Made by a program: the position numbers and the translations under genes. The notes under the pieces are model-generated. The model was given only the letters and a program-made list of their open reading frames with translations. It did not search any database and was not told the origin of the DNA. Positions 25,201-28,693 of a stretch of 28,693 nucleotides of DNA are shown in pieces. This DNA comes from a virus: positions 1 through 28,693 of IMG/VR virus record IMGVR_UViG_3300027896_000165; one strand, given 5' to 3'. The stretch's first letter is position 1. Each line of letters opens with the position of its first letter.

Positions 25201-25423
25201 ATCCGGGGGCCCGGGAAGAGCTTATATCCAGTCCGATGGTAAAATCGTTGTCAGCACTAGAGACGGTAAACTCCCCGAGACAAAGACCTATGAAGTAGCT
25301 TACTTCGTTTATGGTGAAACCGGAGCAAAAGACATTAATGTGGCATCTTTGGAATATCTTACAGTGGGTAATTTTACTATTATTTTTGATAATCCTAGAG
25401 AACAAACCAAGCAGGCTTTTTAA
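22250..25423 (+). CDS. Baseplate wedge protein, J-like (gp6/Mu gp47 family) with large insertion
   Basis: A 1057-residue wedge protein. Residues 1-92 look like an Ig-like domain (PAPVILLPTNGADYTTDVQ) and 95-250 like a fibronectin type III-like domain (PPTGVRLREYQNQIEIICT). The baseplate-J core starts near 260 (ARTQNDIVSTFSTELTVANQ, then KPGTVIRDL) and runs to GGKVDIYVQG near 550-560. About 265 residues of beta modules (DYDITGYQIIGDGNTIDLDE, then FDYRVLPGTDTTPTN) separate it from the usual J C-terminal part (about 825-930: VNIMKHACADVIVKQ, IITVVPKSGAT, IRTAVANYVTQLGVG, IISLIQSIPDVDYLI). The remaining C-terminus is beta-rich. The gene follows the gp25-like candidate with AAGGA upstream. The J assignment is based on the ordered motif pattern and synteny. 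Confidence 0.75.
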   Translation: MSLPAPVILLPTNGADYTTDVQTQTLSGTTSTDSARVIVNGSSLGVSYTPGESVWSWTGNLVMGTNTYSIISVEKSTGNLSPATTINITYIQSDQFITISPPTGVRLREYQNQIEIICTQNPEPQTIGYNFYVSTSSGGVNGSYVKINAEPVNQYSFFEDVISEINRSVDTAGNIRVTTITEEITRTYYYSTFFTQDIFNAMVTNGQLPPVSFNEDQPFFFIATAVIYDPNAGQVTESAYSSELQGSPIIITTGIQDLPARTQNDIVSTFSTELTVANQGIDTKPGTVIRDLINPETEEMARYYVIQDFMARSLSVSALQDFDDSNGDGVSDDVSTSTKKSALKMAVGFTNDSDVQRLIDDQFDKLASNVNVLRKGATSSTGSVTFFTNTPPIRDMYVYEGAVVATLGDVDQGIPSQNYKTLTTKSITYATRDQYYNSQTGRYELEMDVECTDTGSAGNTDSYTVKSVLTGVDSNFQVENPNPISFGQDRESNHDMAGRIELALFADTGTEGGYVKTSIAITGVHGVRVEKAGDSLMIRDYDPIRKEHIGGKVDIYVQGEKEKQMTDQVAFSFGESAQVSGGISGETFLVINAASFQFKSQNSSVTAHTPIFEVSRVYNSTRAADYDITGYQIIGDGNTIDLDETLPKNVTIGLASTDTIKVDYKYRSSDTFVLAHQPVLNIVSVVGQLSGPLTSDNWDLVKLQDPLAEGGSTIAKDSIRIKFANNLPLTEFQTITDEPHTLVMGVDEPLDYMGIDVESIVITNTDKTTTYVLDFDYRVLPGTDTTPTNIRMIDTGRISNGQSVLVNYTAIENFTITYTTNDLLNTVQDQVNIMKHACADVIVKQSIENKVDFIITVVPKSGATNMNSLSSKIRTAVANYVTQLGVGISLEQSEIISLIQSIPDVDYLILPFLKMVKADGSFITRDNLSSPTFQIFNQGLSTSYITTIPVLTYKTTDKGGSENMFRGVFENQMPMVLQADPLDVSGGPGRAYIQSDGKIVVSTRDGKLPETKTYEVAYFVYGETGAKDINVASLEYLTVGNFTIIFDNPREQTKQAF

Positions 25424-25438
25424 TAGAGGACCAACACT

Positions 25439-28400
25439 ATGGCTGAAAATTTAGGTACCGGCGTTTCGTATGTAATTGATGAGCAAGGATACAATCATTC
25501 TATGGTTGTATTTCAAAAAGGAAAACCTCCTCTTGATACCGAGTTGAATCTCCTTCAGCAGATTCAGAATGTCCTCAACCAAAGACAATTGAATAGCATC
25601 CCATCCGGATGGTTATCATTTCGTGAACTCTATACGAGCATGGCATTAACAAATAAATTTTATACACAGAACCCGGTCGGTGCCATCCCTGAATATGCCA
25701 TTGTTAATGGTACAGTTGTTTATGTAACTAATACAGGGACAACGGATACAAACTCTAATTTGATTGACCTGTTAAGTCCTCCATCTACGGGTAATATAGT
25801 CAACGGTGTATACCTCGAAATGTGGAAAGCGTTGATTGACCCATCAAATGATAATAATAAACCAAGCCCGAGTCAGGTTATTGATGCAATTATGGATGTA
25901 GATGCATATGACTCAAATTTTGGATGGGTCGTTGGTGAGAATGGCCTAATTTTAGGAACCCAGAATGGTGGCCAGACGTGGTATGTTCAAGCGATTGATA
26001 CGAAGCAGAGGCTCAACGGGGTATCATTCATTACGGGTGGGTCAACGAATGGCATAGGATGGGTCGTTGGTAACGGCGGTGTGATTGCCAGAACATCATC
26101 CAGTGGCGCCCGGTGGACAATGCTTCAGAATGCTCTTACTGATAATCTGAATTCTATCTACATGGTAAACCAATTAACCGGGTGGTCTGTTGGGGACTCG
26201 GGTACTATTTTAAAAACATCAAACGGTGTTACCTGGTTGCCACAGGTAAGTGTTACAACGCAGAATTTGAAGGGTGTCTATTTTTATGATGCACTAACTG
26301 GATGGGCTGTCGGGGATAAGGGAGTAATTTTAAAAACAACCAGTGGTGGTGCTACCTGGTCGGTTCTTTCAAGTCCGTCTATTAACAATCTTGTATCTGT
26401 AGCCTTTTTTGACTTGAGTTATGGTTTTGCTGTTGGGAATAACGGAACCATACTTAGGACATCTGATGGTGGACTTTCATGGGTTACACAATCCAGTGGG
26501 ACCCTGTTAAATTTAACGGATGTGTCTGTTGTACCTACTCTGGATAAGTATGAAGAGAATGAAGTAAGTTCTCAGTTTAACGGGTCAAATAAAAATTTTA
26601 CAGTATTTAATGTTCCTATTACCAGTGGGAATGGAAAAGGGGAAACGACAAACAACCCATCCGATGTCCAGGTAACTGTGAATGGTACATTTGTTCTTGT
26701 GGATAGTGTAAATGGGGCTACTGGTCAAATTATTTTAAATAGTGCTCCAAGACTTGGTGATACTGTAAAAGTATATTATTGGTTTAAATGCAGTGGGAAT
26801 ACTTTTAGAGTGTGGGTTACAGGACAAACGGGTACGGTATTATTTTCCGATAACATGGGTGCTACATGGGTAGCTCAAAATCCGAATACAGCTTATAACT
26901 TGAATGGGGTTTCTTTTGTTGATAAAAACAAGGGGTGGGTTGTTGGAGACTTATCCGTTATAAGACATACAGAGGACGGTGGAACTACATGGGCTGTGCA
27001 ACAGAGTCAAGTTGTTGTTAGAGAAGTACAGAGGGACTATTACGAAGGAAATACGGGGACTCCTGTATACCTAACTGATGACTGTATACATCCGGATGTA
27101 AACATTGAAACCACGAAACGTGTACAGACTCAATATAGAATACGTGTTGCAAGTGGAGTAGACCCCTCTTCCTACCCGGAAGCCGGGCTTGGTGCTGCAG
27201 GTGTGGTTGGGTTAGGGCCTAATGCAACGGGGCAGTACCCATTTGAAAATATGGGCATCCTTACTGGTGACTATGGTCTATGGAGAGCTAAGTGTACGGG
27301 CACGATTGATGGTTATTGCTGGTCGGTCCCGATGTTTTTTGTAAATAGAAGGAATACAACAGAGTACAATGCTCAGAGTAACACAAATGGAGCTACTAAT
27401 CCGGGTACATCAAATATACGCCCCGACCTATTAAAAGCTACGAATGTCATTGCGGACGATATCCTGGATGTACGTCGTAAGGTTGTACTTCCCCCTATTT
27501 CTGATATTTTAGAGAGAAATTTTGACATGCTGATGTCTAATAATTTCAGCACAAAATTCATGCGGAATACATTTGGTGGTGACAAGTACGGGGTTCGTCT
27601 TTTACAGACAGACCGAGTAGCCGGTATTGATACTGATGGTGGAGAAGTAATTTCCGGTGCGACCATTAATCCGTTCACCATTATTTCCTCTGAATCAGTT
27701 AGAAAATCAAAAATAGAATTTGTAACTCCGGGGCCCACAGTTCCTATACCGTATTCATTACCTACAGTATCAGGGTTATATGATACCAATCCTATTTATT
27801 ATAGTGTGGTATATGACGCCCCATATCCATACAAGGGAAAACCGGTTCCTGGGTATTTCTCCGGTCTGGGTACTAATACTGTAATTTTTTATTTTTCAGC
27901 ATCAACTAAAACACGAACAGACGGTATTATTAACTATATAATTACTGGTTCCTGGATATCTACTAGTTCCTTATCCTTAAAATATATTCCTAGTACACCG
28001 AAACTTGTAAAAAATACAAGCAATGCTAATCCTTCAAATGCTTTTTATTATCAAGGGGTATTAGATACTGTTACCAGTAACCTAATTGAGCAATGGGACT
28101 CAGGAATACCAGGATATACCAATTCTGCATATGTATATTCGGGTACAAGTTCTTCTGATACTGACCAACAGAATCGGGCATCTTCCGTTATTATAAAATT
28201 TTATATGAAGGTTTCATCATCCGATATCAGCGGACAAAATAACCTTTATATAAACCCGAATATCTATCCTGATACGGATGTACCATATAATATTTATACT
28301 ATACACGGTATAAAAAATGTTACATCAAATTTCTCCTACAAAATACAAAATATACAAGTTCATACTACGGACCCGTCCGGTAGATATATCATAACCAGTG

Positions 28401-28693
28401 AAACAGGGTTCCCTTTTATCATTGATACAGTTATTGAAATAACGGCCGCAGTACCGGCAGCTATTGGTGATACAAAAATAAGAAATGGTGCTTCAACCAA
28501 TTTTACTTCGAGAATAAAAAAAGTTGGTCCGTTTTATGAGTCCTTTGTTGTAAACGGTACAGTTACACCAAAGGGAACACAGATTATTATACCTCTTTCT
28601 AATCCCCCCACATTTACTTCTGCAGGTATTTTATTAGGGGTATCTACTACTGAAACATCCACGAGTCTCATACAGACGTATTGTATAATAAAT
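25439..28693 (+). CDS. Baseplate/fibre protein with seven-repeat Ycf48/BNR-like beta-propeller (3' partial)
   Basis: Starts at ATG 25439 with AGAGGA 8 bases upstream and remains open for 1085 codons to the window edge, so the C-terminus is missing. Residues 22-50 carry a VVFQKGKPPLDTELNLLQQ segment, a pattern I associate with phage baseplate-attached proteins. Seven repeats of the form G-(W/F)-x-V-G-x-x-G-x-(I/V)-L-x-T-x-x-G-G-x-x-W begin near residues 162, 207, 248, 288, 329, 458 and 499, the last two more degenerate. Spacing is 40-45 residues except for an inserted beta domain of about 80 residues (369-448) between repeats five and six. This is the pattern of a Ycf48/BNR-type seven-bladed propeller. 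Beyond residue 520 the chain is beta-rich and unrecognised. Location after the J-like gene suggests baseplate attachment and possibly ligand binding. Confidence 0.75.
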   Translation, partial: MAENLGTGVSYVIDEQGYNHSMVVFQKGKPPLDTELNLLQQIQNVLNQRQLNSIPSGWLSFRELYTSMALTNKFYTQNPVGAIPEYAIVNGTVVYVTNTGTTDTNSNLIDLLSPPSTGNIVNGVYLEMWKALIDPSNDNNKPSPSQVIDAIMDVDAYDSNFGWVVGENGLILGTQNGGQTWYVQAIDTKQRLNGVSFITGGSTNGIGWVVGNGGVIARTSSSGARWTMLQNALTDNLNSIYMVNQLTGWSVGDSGTILKTSNGVTWLPQVSVTTQNLKGVYFYDALTGWAVGDKGVILKTTSGGATWSVLSSPSINNLVSVAFFDLSYGFAVGNNGTILRTSDGGLSWVTQSSGTLLNLTDVSVVPTLDKYEENEVSSQFNGSNKNFTVFNVPITSGNGKGETTNNPSDVQVTVNGTFVLVDSVNGATGQIILNSAPRLGDTVKVYYWFKCSGNTFRVWVTGQTGTVLFSDNMGATWVAQNPNTAYNLNGVSFVDKNKGWVVGDLSVIRHTEDGGTTWAVQQSQVVVREVQRDYYEGNTGTPVYLTDDCIHPDVNIETTKRVQTQYRIRVASGVDPSSYPEAGLGAAGVVGLGPNATGQYPFENMGILTGDYGLWRAKCTGTIDGYCWSVPMFFVNRRNTTEYNAQSNTNGATNPGTSNIRPDLLKATNVIADDILDVRRKVVLPPISDILERNFDMLMSNNFSTKFMRNTFGGDKYGVRLLQTDRVAGIDTDGGEVISGATINPFTIISSESVRKSKIEFVTPGPTVPIPYSLPTVSGLYDTNPIYYSVVYDAPYPYKGKPVPGYFSGLGTNTVIFYFSASTKTRTDGIINYIITGSWISTSSLSLKYIPSTPKLVKNTSNANPSNAFYYQGVLDTVTSNLIEQWDSGIPGYTNSAYVYSGTSSSDTDQQNRASSVIIKFYMKVSSSDISGQNNLYINPNIYPDTDVPYNIYTIHGIKNVTSNFSYKIQNIQVHTTDPSGRYIITSETGFPFIIDTVIEITAAVPAAIGDTKIRNGASTNFTSRIKKVGPFYESFVVNGTVTPKGTQIIIPLSNPPTFTSAGILLGVSTTETSTSLIQTYCIIN

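Noticed and set aside
27373-27789. Minus-strand open frame of 138 codons
   Set aside because: It is antisense to the uninterrupted propeller-containing gene, which is open on the + strand through the window end.
1-28693. tRNA genes, insertion sequences, integrase or attachment sites
   Set aside because: No cloverleaf-like sequence, transposase, terminal inverted repeats or recombinase motif was seen; nearly all the DNA is accounted for by structural genes.

Overview
The window is a late structural module of a tailed bacteriophage with a contractile (myovirus-type) tail. All 17 supported genes lie on the + strand. They are tightly packed, often with overlapping or near-overlapping stops and starts, and many have A/G-rich Shine-Dalgarno sites. 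No integrase, transposase, tRNA, replication or lysis gene is visible. The DNA is AT-rich by eye and uses the standard genetic code. The host cannot be named from the sequence. A type I-C-like CRISPR-repeat sequence suggests, but does not prove, a host lineage carrying type I-C CRISPR-Cas.

Layout: (1) 1-776, an acidic/lysine-rich low-complexity protein with a Cys cluster and a 21-residue tandem repeat. (2) 777-1481, the tail tube protein. (3) 1482-1718, a 237-base structured noncoding stretch with several hairpins and a solitary type I-C CRISPR-repeat-like element. (4) 1719-3352, two tail-assembly-chaperone-position genes joined by an A_AAA_AAA slippery site directly before the first stop. 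(5) 3356-6382, the tape measure protein. (6) 6382-12694, the hub and spike block: two related baseplate/tube-adaptor proteins, a gp27/gpD-like hub, a gp5/VgrG-like spike without lysozyme, and a small protein built from three repeats. (7) 12699-22240, large poorly characterised structural proteins and a gp25-like wedge candidate. (8) 22250-28693, a baseplate-J-like wedge protein with an inserted beta-rich region, then a protein with a seven-repeat Ycf48/BNR-like beta-propeller that runs off the window.

The genes form one assembly pathway: chaperones wrap the tape measure, tube subunits polymerise around it on the hub and spike, and the wedge and large beta-rich proteins complete the baseplate and connect to receptor-binding parts. 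The sheath gene is not in the window and would be expected upstream.

The signals that most deserve follow-up are the solitary CRISPR repeat at 1661-1688, a second hairpin at 732-760 with nearly the same 11-nt 3' handle, almost total loss of GATC from the window (one copy found by eye), the candidate programmed -1 frameshift, the pseudo-threefold repeat protein after the spike, and a beta-propeller in a baseplate/fibre protein.
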